Assembly (NCBI GenBank): GCA_031267995.1
Contig: JAIRXZ010000138.1
Location: 1-16,378 of the forward strand
Direction: 5' to 3'
Length of the DNA: 16,378 nucleotides
Origin: Odoribacteraceae bacterium
GTDB lineage: Bacteria; Bacteroidota; Bacteroidia; Bacteroidales; Marinifilaceae
This document shows, one piece after another, positions 7,001 through 14,032 of this stretch (position 1 is its first letter; every line of letters starts with the position of its first letter). The position numbers and the translations under genes are program-made. A model generated the notes under the pieces. It was given only the letters and a program-made list of their open reading frames with translations. It had not been told where the DNA came from and did no database searches.

Positions 7001-7666
7001 GCCACCTTTAAAGGGCTGGAAGCCGACAACCAGGCGGAGTTGACCGCGCGGTACAACGAGATGACGCTCGTCGACAAGAAGAATGTCTGGTTCGCCCTCC
7101 TGGAGAGGTCGGGAAGCCGCATGCCCGTCCTGCAGGGAGGCATCAGCAACTATTTCGCCTACCGGAACTTTTCTCTCTCCTGCAATCTCGCCTACAGCCT
7201 GGGCAACAAGATCAGGATGTTCAAAATCCGCAGCACGGTAGCCGTGCTCACCCCCAACGTGAACCTCCGAAAGGAGTTCGCCTACCGCTGGCGCCGTCCC
7301 GGCGACGAGGATCACACGAACGTCCCCGGCCTGGCCACGGAAAACGGCTGGTGGTTCTACCAAAGCTGGGCGCCGCGCGACTCCTACAACTTCAACACGG
7401 CGCACATGTACGACGAATCCGACATCCGCGTGGCCAGGGGCGACTACCTCCGCCTGCAATCGCTCGTCTTCCGCTACACGCTCAACGACGAGCTGGTAAA
7501 GAAGGTCGGCATATCCAGCGCCTACGTCTCCCTCTCCGGCTCCAACCTCTTCACGTTGGCCAGCAAAAAGCTGCGGGGACAAAATCCCGAGCAGTTCGGC
7601 GCCACCGACATCGTGAACATCTCGGTGCGCCCCTCCTACTCGGCCAGTTTAAACATTAACTTTTAA
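4010..7666 (+). CDS. SusC/RagA-family TonB-linked outer-membrane transporter with STN domain
   Basis: This 1218-residue outer-membrane transporter begins with a long basic N-region (MKKEWDLPPRRRRLQ) and a signal peptide ending near VSGNGYSQ. An STN domain follows at about 44-118, with STVTEVLGALEARTGHTFFY and VVVITP at its end. Next is a carboxypeptidase-D-like beta domain at about 128-203 (GTVTDAAKMPMPGVSVRLKG). The TonB plug spans about 212-360, with LDEFVVSTGYQ, RIRGTSS, PLWVVDGI and ATALYGARAANGVIVITTKKG. The beta barrel runs to the C-terminal aromatic residue (SASLNINF). The STN domain marks receptors that signal to FecR-type anti-sigma factors, and the gene lies directly downstream of one. 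susD follows 12 nt later, so the pair would form the import complex. The substrate cannot be read from the sequence. Confidence 0.95.
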   Translation: MKKEWDLPPRRRRLQETKWLMRMKIMAFLLLAGVLHVSGNGYSQVKISLSMKNSTVTEVLGALEARTGHTFFYKLGVFDNERRVDVDVVEKDLMEVLEGVLSPLGLAFQVDDKVVVITPARSAPQERRVVAGTVTDAAKMPMPGVSVRLKGAESTGTSTNTKGEFRLGVPAEGEVVLVLSFVGYRAREVKVTDDKPLVVVMEEEVTQLDEFVVSTGYQQIDKRHLTSAITTLKMEDIDVPGVNRIDAMLEGRIPGLTYMQNTGQVGATPKLRIRGTSSILGNQEPLWVVDGIVQQDPVNVDPQQLNDLDFVNLLGNAISGLNPDDVEQIDVLKDAAATALYGARAANGVIVITTKKGKVGPPTVSYSYTGSFLQRPRYTDRGFYMMNSADRVDLAREMIEKGLNSTFASNGFTESVEWIGYEKAYLDYYKYARINFEEFQRQTKWYETMNTDWLDILSNDTWSNSHSVSLNGGNQGVRYYASLGYANERGNVIGEHNQRYSTSLKLTANYDRFSAQFGFTGSVNDRKYAPTELNVMSYAHTMSRAIPLYGEDGELWFYPKNTPYGYPLFNIIHEMENSSREISQHTASINAQIQYKFSENFRLQGTASYQFNVTDNEDWFDENTFHVARVKGGSNVSNELPFGGVLTTDITQNNGYMLRLQADYGKYLDPERHHFINVMAGYEISSSKYKGETEEHRGYYKNRGKSFPSYDLSTGTVSNYSAFLVWLAKNPIKISESLTNMVSTYMTFTYSFRNRYIFNVNGRADWSNAFGDRSNDKIFPIWSLSGRWNMTEDVLKGVDAVGNLALRFSYGLQGNMLNNQPTRMIINKGNYSTKYDSFVSTIKDYPNPGLKWEKTNSYNVGLDFSLWNDKVNGSLAYYYKKTTDAFLSKRVSTINGVSMYTINAGDVENQGVEIALNFTPINRAVSLNGKRGFVWRIDPQIGQTLNRLINERINKTNNLLQDQITLAELLNGTAHVAGAPLNTFYSFRFDRLNSAGFATFKGLEADNQAELTARYNEMTLVDKKNVWFALLERSGSRMPVLQGGISNYFAYRNFSLSCNLAYSLGNKIRMFKIRSTVAVLTPNVNLRKEFAYRWRRPGDEDHTNVPGLATENGWWFYQSWAPRDSYNFNTAHMYDESDIRVARGDYLRLQSLVFRYTLNDELVKKVGISSAYVSLSGSNLFTLASKKLRGQNPEQFGATDIVNISVRPSYSASLNINF

Positions 7667-7678
7667 TTGACGACTACC

Positions 7679-9262
7679 ATGAAAAAATATCTATTCTGTA
7701 TGCTGCTCGCCGGCGCGTGCGCGGCCTCTTGCGGCAAATTCCTGGAGGAGTACTCGCAAAACGCCGCCTACGTGGAGTCCGTGAACGACCTGGAAGAGTT
7801 GCTCTACGGCTCCTGCTTCCTGCCGGGGGAGGGCATGTCGTACCTACACCTGGTCGCGGACGAGAGCCGGGAACTGGTAATCTATAGCGACCCCATCACG
7901 ACGCAGACAGGCCTCTATTTTAGCAAGGCCGGATTGCATCGCTGGATGCAAAACCCCTTCTCCAATTACTCCGAGACCTCGGCCGCCGGCGACGAGTGGG
8001 ACGCCTTCTACAAACGAATCTCCGTCCTCAACTCCATCCTGCTGAACGGGGAGCCGTTCTGGGGAAAGGGACAGGACGCGCAACTCGCCTACGTGATGGG
8101 TTCGTGCCGCTTCCTCCGCGCCTGGAACTACCTGATGCTGGTCAATATCTACGGCGAGGCGTACGACAAGAACAACCCCTCCCGCGGCATCGGCATCCCC
8201 TACAAGACTGACCCCACCATCGAGGAGACCAAGTTCAGCCGGGACAATGTCGGCCACGTCTACGACAAGATCGCGGAAGACCTCCGCGAGGCAGCCCGCC
8301 TGATGGAGATCGCGCCCGACCCCGTGTTCAACACAAAGGTCAGCGTCGACGCCTGTCACGCCCTCTTGAGCCGCGTCTATCTCTACATGGAGCAGTACGA
8401 CCAGGCCGTGGCCTCCGCCAACCGCGTGAACGGGCGCCTGTGGAATATCGCGGGCGAATACCTCACCGGCAAGGGCGAATCGTTCCTCGTCACCGGGAAC
8501 CCGGAGATTATTTTCGCCCAGGGTACCCCCGGCCTCGCGGGCCTCTTCCCCGGCACCGGCGGATCGAGGATGGTTTCCGGGAGTTACGTCGTCTCCATCA
8601 CCAGCGCCGCCTACGTCACCGACCGCGACCTGGAGGCGCTGTTCGACAGCAACGACGCGCGCTACTCCGCGTTCTTCGCCCGCTCCTACGGCGTGAGTCA
8701 ACTGGTGTGCAGGAAATACAGGGCGGCGCTCTCGCCCCTCATCGTCGAAACAGACCCCGTCACGGGTAACGATGTCGTCATCGGCCCCATGAACGGGGAA
8801 CCGCTCAGCGAAACATCCTCCCTGCGTTACGCCGAGGTGACGCTGAACAAGGCCGAGGCGCAAGCCTGCATGGGAGACGAAACCGGGGCGGCAACCACCA
8901 TCGCCGCGTTCCTCTCCACCCGCTACGCGCTGCCCCCGGCCATCCCCGCCGGCAAGGAGGAGTTGATCCGCTTCATCCGCCTCGAGCGGCAGAAGGAGTT
9001 ATGTTTCGAGGGACACCGCTGGTTCGACCTCCGCCGCTACGCCGTCAACAGCGTCCTCCCGCAGACGAAGGAGATCGTCCACGAGTACCACGACCTGCAA
9101 AACACCGTGGTCTCCATCAGGGGAAAATTCACCCTCCTCCCCTACAACGAAACCAACAAGGGAAGCTGGATATTCCCCATCCCCGAAACGGTGGTCGACT
9201 ACTGCTTCCCCAACCTGGTCAATCTCGATCGCGCCGCGGGCGTGGTGAAGACAGATTATTAA
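7679..9262 (+). CDS. SusD/RagB-family nutrient-binding lipoprotein
   Basis: I start at ATG 7679 (527 residues, MKKYLFCMLLAGACAASCGK); an in-frame TTG at 7667 directly abuts the susC stop and is less likely. A lipoprotein signal ends with AASC, placing the lipidated cysteine at residue 18. It is followed by GKFLEEYSQ, the usual SusD mature N-terminus. The body carries SusD-type helical segments (for example YVMGSCRFLRAWNYLMLVNI near 140 and RGIGIPYKTDP near 175) and the conserved C-terminal block ERQKELCFEGHRWFDLRRY near 434-453. It would sit on the outer face of the outer membrane and close over the SusC barrel to capture ligand. It is in an operon with susC upstream and the lipoprotein gene 18 nt downstream. 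Confidence 0.94.
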   Translation: MKKYLFCMLLAGACAASCGKFLEEYSQNAAYVESVNDLEELLYGSCFLPGEGMSYLHLVADESRELVIYSDPITTQTGLYFSKAGLHRWMQNPFSNYSETSAAGDEWDAFYKRISVLNSILLNGEPFWGKGQDAQLAYVMGSCRFLRAWNYLMLVNIYGEAYDKNNPSRGIGIPYKTDPTIEETKFSRDNVGHVYDKIAEDLREAARLMEIAPDPVFNTKVSVDACHALLSRVYLYMEQYDQAVASANRVNGRLWNIAGEYLTGKGESFLVTGNPEIIFAQGTPGLAGLFPGTGGSRMVSGSYVVSITSAAYVTDRDLEALFDSNDARYSAFFARSYGVSQLVCRKYRAALSPLIVETDPVTGNDVVIGPMNGEPLSETSSLRYAEVTLNKAEAQACMGDETGAATTIAAFLSTRYALPPAIPAGKEELIRFIRLERQKELCFEGHRWFDLRRYAVNSVLPQTKEIVHEYHDLQNTVVSIRGKFTLLPYNETNKGSWIFPIPETVVDYCFPNLVNLDRAAGVVKTDY

Positions 9263-9280
9263 CCGCGAAAAACGACAAAC

Positions 9281-10408
9281 ATGAAACACATAGCAATAAT
9301 CGGCATCGCGCTACTGATGATGGCCTGTGCCAAGGAAGAAACGCCCCTCCCGTCGGAGGTCAAGAACTGGTTCGAGATCACGCCCACGCCCGGCATGGAC
9401 GAGGTAGACCAGAAGATCTACGCCATCTGGAGCCAGCATCGCGTCGGCATTTTCTATAACGACACCATCGGCCGGGAGGACTACGGCATGGTCGACACGC
9501 TCGGGAATCCCGTCTACCAGTACCGCGTCCTGCAAGTGACGGCGGACATGAGCGCCTCGGTCTACGCCAGCTGGACGCGCCTGAACGTGAAAACCCCGAC
9601 GGACAAACAGCGCCTCCTCCCGCTGCTGGAGTTCCTGGACAACGTCCTGCTGCCCATCGCGGAGGAGGTGGGGATAGACGTCCCCGCCATTCTCCTCACG
9701 CAAACTTTCCAGCAGCAATCACCCGTCAACAGGGCGTGGAAGGTGTTCCGGGGGGCAAACGTTATCGTGATCCCGCTGGGGCCGTTCAGCGACGCGCCCG
9801 CCATCCAAAAGGAGTACAAAATCGAATTCCTCTTCTCCACCATGGGGCAGAAGTTCGAGGCCGACCTGGCACCCTATTACGCTGCGGCAGAGGAGGCCGT
9901 GAGGGCCACGGGCTACGCGGGAACCATCTGGTCGTACATGTTCTCGCAGTTCGTGTCGAACTACTACGAGATCCACGCGAACATGAACTTTATAGAGAAC
10001 TACGCCACCCAGATGGCCACCCTGCAGTCGCAATTGGCGACACTGAAGGCCGCGTACGAGGCCCCGGGAGCGCCCGCCACCGCCGCCGACGCGTACGCGC
10101 GAAAGATCCAGGAGATCGTCACCAAGCAAGGGATCATGGACAACGAGCAGATCTGGAGAAACTCCTTCGCGCGTTACCGCCCCGAGGCGTTCGGCTTCCT
10201 CGGGCTGAACTCTCCCGCCGTCACGACCTCCATCAGTTCCACGCCCAGCAAGTTACTGGATGTCGTCCTCTACTTCACGCTGCTGGTCAACAACTCGATG
10301 GCCGACCTGGAGAGCGCTTACGGGGAGTTCCCCCTCGTCATGGAACGGTTCCGCCTCCTCCAAGAGTTCTGCAGCCAACACCATATTGACATTGACGCTT
10401 GGCGATAA
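9281..10408 (+). CDS. Lipoprotein resembling SusCD-associated zinc metallohydrolases but without HExxH
   Basis: This 375-residue protein has a lipoprotein signal (MKHIAIIGIALLMMACAK; lipidated cysteine at residue 16). The early part (about residues 38-110: a helix around EVDQKIYAIWSQHRVGIFY, then a strand and DKQRLLPLLEFLDNVLLPI) and the last residues (RFRLLQEFCSQHHIDIDAWR) resemble, from memory, the Bacteroidota lipoprotein family of SusCD-linked zinc metallohydrolases. Those proteins carry HExxH, but none exists here. Where I would expect it (about 175-192) the sequence reads IQKEYKIEFLFSTMGQKF. A coiled or helical insert near 245-265 contains TLQSQLATLKAAYE. It is 18 nt after susD and surely co-transcribed with it. 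If the relationship is right, this is an inactive surface binding protein. It could instead be an unrelated accessory lipoprotein. Confidence 0.6.
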   Translation: MKHIAIIGIALLMMACAKEETPLPSEVKNWFEITPTPGMDEVDQKIYAIWSQHRVGIFYNDTIGREDYGMVDTLGNPVYQYRVLQVTADMSASVYASWTRLNVKTPTDKQRLLPLLEFLDNVLLPIAEEVGIDVPAILLTQTFQQQSPVNRAWKVFRGANVIVIPLGPFSDAPAIQKEYKIEFLFSTMGQKFEADLAPYYAAAEEAVRATGYAGTIWSYMFSQFVSNYYEIHANMNFIENYATQMATLQSQLATLKAAYEAPGAPATAADAYARKIQEIVTKQGIMDNEQIWRNSFARYRPEAFGFLGLNSPAVTTSISSTPSKLLDVVLYFTLLVNNSMADLESAYGEFPLVMERFRLLQEFCSQHHIDIDAWR

Positions 10409-10424
10409 CGCGAGCGAGAGAACG

Positions 10425-10451
10425 GGGCGCCCTGATCATATCGGGGCGCCC
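10425..10451 (+). terminator. Possible hairpin at the end of the susC operon
   Basis: The self-complementary GGGCGCCC occurs at 10425-10432 and 10444-10451, so the two copies can pair over an 11-nt loop, 17 nt after the lipoprotein stop codon. The flanking CGGGGCGCCC is a direct repeat. There is no T-run; termination is only possible, and RNA 3'-end protection is an alternative. Confidence 0.35.
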
Positions 10452-10505
10452 AAACTCTCTATCTTGGGAGACGTGCTGCCGTTGTTCGCGGATCTCCCGC
10501 TGCAC

Positions 10506-10747
10506 GGGAAAGTTCGCCGCGTATCGCGGGAGACTTTCCGCAGCACGGGAAAGTTCGCCGCGCATCGCGGGAGACTTTCCGCAACACGGGAAAGTTCGCC
10601 GCGTATCGCGGTAGACTTTCCGCAGCATGGGAAAGTTCGCCGCGCATCGCGGGAGACTTTCCGCAACACGGGAAAGTTCGCCGCGCATCTCGGGAGACTT
10701 TCCGCAACACGGGAAAGTTCGCCGCGCATCGCGGGAGACTTTCCGCA
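10506..10747. repeat. Six tandem 41-bp hairpin-forming repeats
   Basis: Units start at 10506, 10547, 10588, 10629, 10670 and 10711, exactly 41 bp apart, with only one to a few differences each (for example TATC/CATC, AGCAC/AACAC, and GTAGAC for GGAGAC in the third). The last unit breaks off at about 10747. In each unit GGAAAGT pairs with ACTTTCC and an inner CCGCG pairs with CGCGG over a 3-nt loop, giving an interrupted stem about 33 nt long. The two halves (starting GGGAAAGTT and GGGAGACTT) look like diverged copies of one another, implying an ancestral unit of about 20-21 bp. A degenerate unit may precede the array from 10466. There are no unique spacers, so it is not CRISPR. Confidence 0.9.
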
Positions 10748-10764
10748 AAAATTTAAACCATCAA

Positions 10765-10772
10765 TAATTTTG
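10765..10772 (+). promoter_or_regulatory. -7 promoter box directly before the ABC ATPase gene
   Basis: TAATTTTG is a perfect TAnnTTTG box. A partial -33 (TTTC, 10740-10743) lies 21 nt upstream inside the last 41-bp repeat. Predicted initiation near 10777 is only a few bases before ATG 10780, so the transcript would be nearly leaderless. Confidence 0.55.
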
Positions 10773-10779
10773 AAAATAC

Positions 10780-11706
10780 ATGGAAGTACCTGTAGTTAAA
10801 ATAGAGAACCTGTCACATCGCTACAACCTGCAATGGGCCGTGCGGGATATCAATATCGAGATTCCGAGCACGGGAATACACGGCTTCCTGGGATCAAACG
10901 GCGCCGGGAAATCAACCACGCTGAACATCATTTGCGGCGTCGTCAAACAGACGGAGGGGAAGGTCTATATCAAGGGAATAGACGCCCGGAAACACCCGGT
11001 GGAGGCCAAGCGGCACATCGGTTTCTTGCCACAAAAACCCCCGCTGTACGAGGATCTGACCGTGGAGGAGTACCTCTCCTACTGCGCGGATTTGCGCTGG
11101 ATCCCGCGCGACAAGATTCGCCCGGCCGTCGACGACGTGCTGGAAAAGTGCGGCATCGTCCACTTCAAAAAACGACTGATTAAAAATTTGTCCGGGGGAT
11201 ACCAGCAGCGGGTGGGCATCGCCCAGGCGATTATCCACCGCCCGGAGCTGGTGGTGCTGGACGAACCCACGAACGGACTGGATCCCAACCAAATTAACGA
11301 GATCAGGGCGCTGATCATCGAGATTGCCCGCGAGCGGGCGGTGCTCCTCTCCACCCACATCTTGTCCGAGATACAGGCCACGTGCGATCATATCCTGATG
11401 ATCGAGGAGGGAAAGCTCGTGTTTACCGGCACGGTGGACGATTTTAACAATTATATGATCCCCAATACCCTCTATCTTACTTTCATGAACGCGCCCCCCG
11501 TGGAGATCCTGGAGAAAACGGAGGGGGTGGTGAAGGTGGAGGAGATTGGCAAAAACGATTTCCGCCTCTACTTTACCGAGGCGCAGGAGGTGATCGACAA
11601 GATCGTGGAACAGAGCGCCGCCGGCGGCTGGAAGTTGTCGGAACTGCGGGTGGAGAAAAGCTCTTTCGAAACGATCTTCACGGAGTTATCAAAGAAAACG
11701 CGTTAA
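10780..11706 (+). CDS. GldA-like ABC transporter ATP-binding protein
   Basis: This 308-residue protein has all ATPase motifs: Walker A GSNGAGKST (38-46), signature LSGGY (137-141), Walker B LVVLDEP with D161/E162, and H-loop histidine H193 in LLSTH. A C-terminal domain (about 220-308) follows the nucleotide-binding domain, as in GldA and other ABC-2 export ATPases. The permease gene starts 10 nt downstream and is GldF/GldG-like, which supports a GldA-type role. In gliding Bacteroidota, GldA-GldFG is linked to gliding and type IX secretion. In non-gliding relatives the homologues have no settled substrate, so I give no gene symbol. It would act at the inner face of the cytoplasmic membrane. 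Confidence 0.88.
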   Translation: MEVPVVKIENLSHRYNLQWAVRDINIEIPSTGIHGFLGSNGAGKSTTLNIICGVVKQTEGKVYIKGIDARKHPVEAKRHIGFLPQKPPLYEDLTVEEYLSYCADLRWIPRDKIRPAVDDVLEKCGIVHFKKRLIKNLSGGYQQRVGIAQAIIHRPELVVLDEPTNGLDPNQINEIRALIIEIARERAVLLSTHILSEIQATCDHILMIEEGKLVFTGTVDDFNNYMIPNTLYLTFMNAPPVEILEKTEGVVKVEEIGKNDFRLYFTEAQEVIDKIVEQSAAGGWKLSELRVEKSSFETIFTELSKKTR

Positions 11707-11716
11707 TACACGAACT

Positions 11717-14011
11717 ATGCTGAAAATGACTTATAAAATCGCGAGAGCAGAATTAAAGATGCTCTTTTACTCCCCGGTGGCCTGGTTGCTCCTGATCGTG
11801 TTTGCCGTGCAATCGGCCATGATGTTGACGGGGATTTTCGAGACTTATGTCCAAAACACCCGCCTGGGCGGGCGATTGATGAATTTGTCCATGAACACGT
11901 TTGCCGGCAGGGGCGGCCTCTTCGTGCAACTGCAGGGGTATCTTTACTTTTACATCCCGTTGCTCACCATGGGACTGGTGAGCAAGGAGCTGAGCAGCGG
12001 CTCCATCCGCCTGCTCTACTCCTCGCCGGTTACCAACCTGCAGATCATCCTGGGTAAATACGCGGCCGTGATGGTGTACGGGTTGCTGATGATCGCGCTG
12101 CTGTTCGCGTGCGCGCTGTACGCCAATTTCACCATCCAGGATTTCGAGTTCCCGGCCATCCTGACGGGGTTGCTGGGGTTGTACCTGCTCGTTTGCGCTT
12201 ACGCGGCCATCGGCATTTTCATGTCCAGTCTCACCGCTTACCAGATCATCGCGGCCATCGGGACGCTGGCCGTCTTCATCGGCCTGAGCCTGGTGGGGAG
12301 GTACGGGCAGCAGTACGATTTTATCCGGGACGTCACCTGGTGGCTCTCCATCAACGGGAGGGTGGGAGAGTTTGTCAACGGGATGGTCTGCAGCGAGGAT
12401 CTGCTCTACTTCCTGATCGTGATTGCCCTATTCCTCTCCCTGACGGTGATTCGCCTGAACGCCGTGCGGCAGAAGGTGCGCCTCCCGGTGACGCTGGGAC
12501 GAAACGCGGGGGTTATCCTGCTCTCCTGCCTGCTGGGGTATTTCTCCTCGCGGCCGCAGTTCATGTCGTATCACGATGCCACCCACACCAAGCGCAACAC
12601 GCTCACGCCAAATAGCCAGGAGGTGGTCGATAAAATGAAAGGGGGATTGACCATCACCTCCTACGCCAACATCCTGGGGTCAAGTCCCTGGTACACCACG
12701 CCCGCTTTCCTCAACCCGGACAGGGAGCGCTTCCGGCAGTACGCGCGGTTCAAGCCGGAGATCAAGCTGAAGTACGTGAATTATTACGACAAGGCGGAGA
12801 ATAACGCGGGGATCGAACGCCGCTATCCCGATATGACCGACCGGGAGCGGATGGTGAAGATGGCGGAGATCATGAAGGTGGATAGCAATAAATTCATGTC
12901 GCCGGAGGAGATCAGGCAGGTGATCGACCTGGCGCCGGAGGGCAACTCGTTCGTGCGCCAAGTGGTGCGCGAGAGCGGGGAGAAGGTCTGGCTGCGCATT
13001 TTTAACGACATGAGGGTATTCCCCGACGAGGCGGAGATCACGGCCGCCTTCAAACGCCTGGTGATGCCCCTGCCGAAGGTCGGGTTTCTCGAGGGGCACA
13101 ACGAGCGCGATTTCAGGAAGGACGGGGATCGCGCGTACAGCAGTTTCGCCAGCAGCAGGCAGTTCCGTTACGCCCTCATGAACCAGGGGTTCAATTTCGC
13201 CGGGGTGAGGCTGAACGAACGCGTGCCGGAGGATATCGACATCCTGGTGATTGCCGATATGTTTACCGGGATGACGCCCGACGAGTGGACGCGCCTGCAG
13301 GAGTATATCGACAGGGGAGGAAATCTCTTTATCCTGGGAGAACCGCGGCGGCGGGAGGTGATGAAACCCCTGTTCGCGACGTTCGGTTTCGCGATGACGC
13401 CGGGGACGCTGGTGCGCGAGGATTCGCTCCGGCTGCCCGACATCATGGGCACGCGCATTACCCCCGAAGCGGGGGAGTTGACGTACCAGCTCCAGGAGAT
13501 ACGGGTGGGCAGGGGACAAGTGGCGATCGTCAACGCCGCCGGTCTGGCGCCCGTCGAGGAGAAGGGCTTCGCGATCACCACCGTCGCCCGGACGGACAGC
13601 GTGACGTGGAACGAGATGGAGACAACCCACTTCACGGACGAGGACACGGTGCGCCTCAACCCGGCAGCGGGCGAGTCCATGGGGAGCCGCGCCGTGATCG
13701 TCGCCCTGAGCCGGCAGGTCGGGGAGAAGGAGCAGAAGGTGATCCTCTCCGGCGACGCGGATTGCCTGAGCAACAGCGCCGGCAGGCTGGGGATCCCGTA
13801 CGCCGCGAATTTCCAATTCACGACGGCCGCCTTCTGCTGGCTGTCGGACGGGAGGGCGCCCATCGACGTCCGCCGTCCACCGCTCACGGACAACCAAATT
13901 CTGATCGGGGAACCCGGCCTGCAATGGATGAAGGCGTCGCTCCTGTACGCCTTGCCGCTCGCGTTGTTTGCCGCGGCAATCCTGATATGGATCCGGAGGA
14001 AGGGCAGGTAA
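11717..14011 (+). CDS. Fused GldF-GldG-like ABC transporter permease/auxiliary protein
   Basis: This 764-residue protein joins two parts that are separate genes in Flavobacterium. Residues 1-245 are an ABC-2-type permease with six hydrophobic segments (about 20-40, 75-95, 108-132, 136-162, 168-192 and 220-242), including the start VAWLLLIVFAVQSAMM. A further segment at about 256-270 leads into a GldG-like extracytoplasmic region (about 285-730) with RITPEAGELTYQL and DADCLSNSAGRLG. The last membrane helix is at about 738-757 (LLYALPLALFAAAILIWI), ending IRRKGR. It starts 10 nt after the ATPase gene and would form the membrane part of that transporter. Another ATG at 11726 is possible. The substrate is unknown. 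Confidence 0.85.
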   Translation: MLKMTYKIARAELKMLFYSPVAWLLLIVFAVQSAMMLTGIFETYVQNTRLGGRLMNLSMNTFAGRGGLFVQLQGYLYFYIPLLTMGLVSKELSSGSIRLLYSSPVTNLQIILGKYAAVMVYGLLMIALLFACALYANFTIQDFEFPAILTGLLGLYLLVCAYAAIGIFMSSLTAYQIIAAIGTLAVFIGLSLVGRYGQQYDFIRDVTWWLSINGRVGEFVNGMVCSEDLLYFLIVIALFLSLTVIRLNAVRQKVRLPVTLGRNAGVILLSCLLGYFSSRPQFMSYHDATHTKRNTLTPNSQEVVDKMKGGLTITSYANILGSSPWYTTPAFLNPDRERFRQYARFKPEIKLKYVNYYDKAENNAGIERRYPDMTDRERMVKMAEIMKVDSNKFMSPEEIRQVIDLAPEGNSFVRQVVRESGEKVWLRIFNDMRVFPDEAEITAAFKRLVMPLPKVGFLEGHNERDFRKDGDRAYSSFASSRQFRYALMNQGFNFAGVRLNERVPEDIDILVIADMFTGMTPDEWTRLQEYIDRGGNLFILGEPRRREVMKPLFATFGFAMTPGTLVREDSLRLPDIMGTRITPEAGELTYQLQEIRVGRGQVAIVNAAGLAPVEEKGFAITTVARTDSVTWNEMETTHFTDEDTVRLNPAAGESMGSRAVIVALSRQVGEKEQKVILSGDADCLSNSAGRLGIPYAANFQFTTAAFCWLSDGRAPIDVRRPPLTDNQILIGEPGLQWMKASLLYALPLALFAAAILIWIRRKGR

Positions 14012-14032
14012 AACATCAAAAATAACAGAGAT

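Larger units (their letters stand above)
10409..10779. other. 371-bp gene-free spacer with repeat array and promoter
   Basis: The spacer contains a GGGCGCCC hairpin (10425-10451), a degenerate first repeat (about 10466-10505), six 41-bp repeats (10506-10747) and a promoter box (10765-10772). Reading frames are open on both strands across it only because the repeat unit has almost no stop codons; 41 is not a multiple of three, so each frame cycles through the same three peptides. I find no real gene. Confidence 0.65.

Noticed and set aside
10506..10747. CRISPR array
   Set aside because: Repeats are directly adjacent at 41 bp with no unique spacers, and no cas genes are present.
10260..10799. 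Long open frames on both strands across the 41-bp array
   Set aside because: The repeat unit has almost no stop codons and is not a multiple of three, so all frames stay open by composition. The plus frame also overlaps the lipoprotein gene and the ABC gene start.
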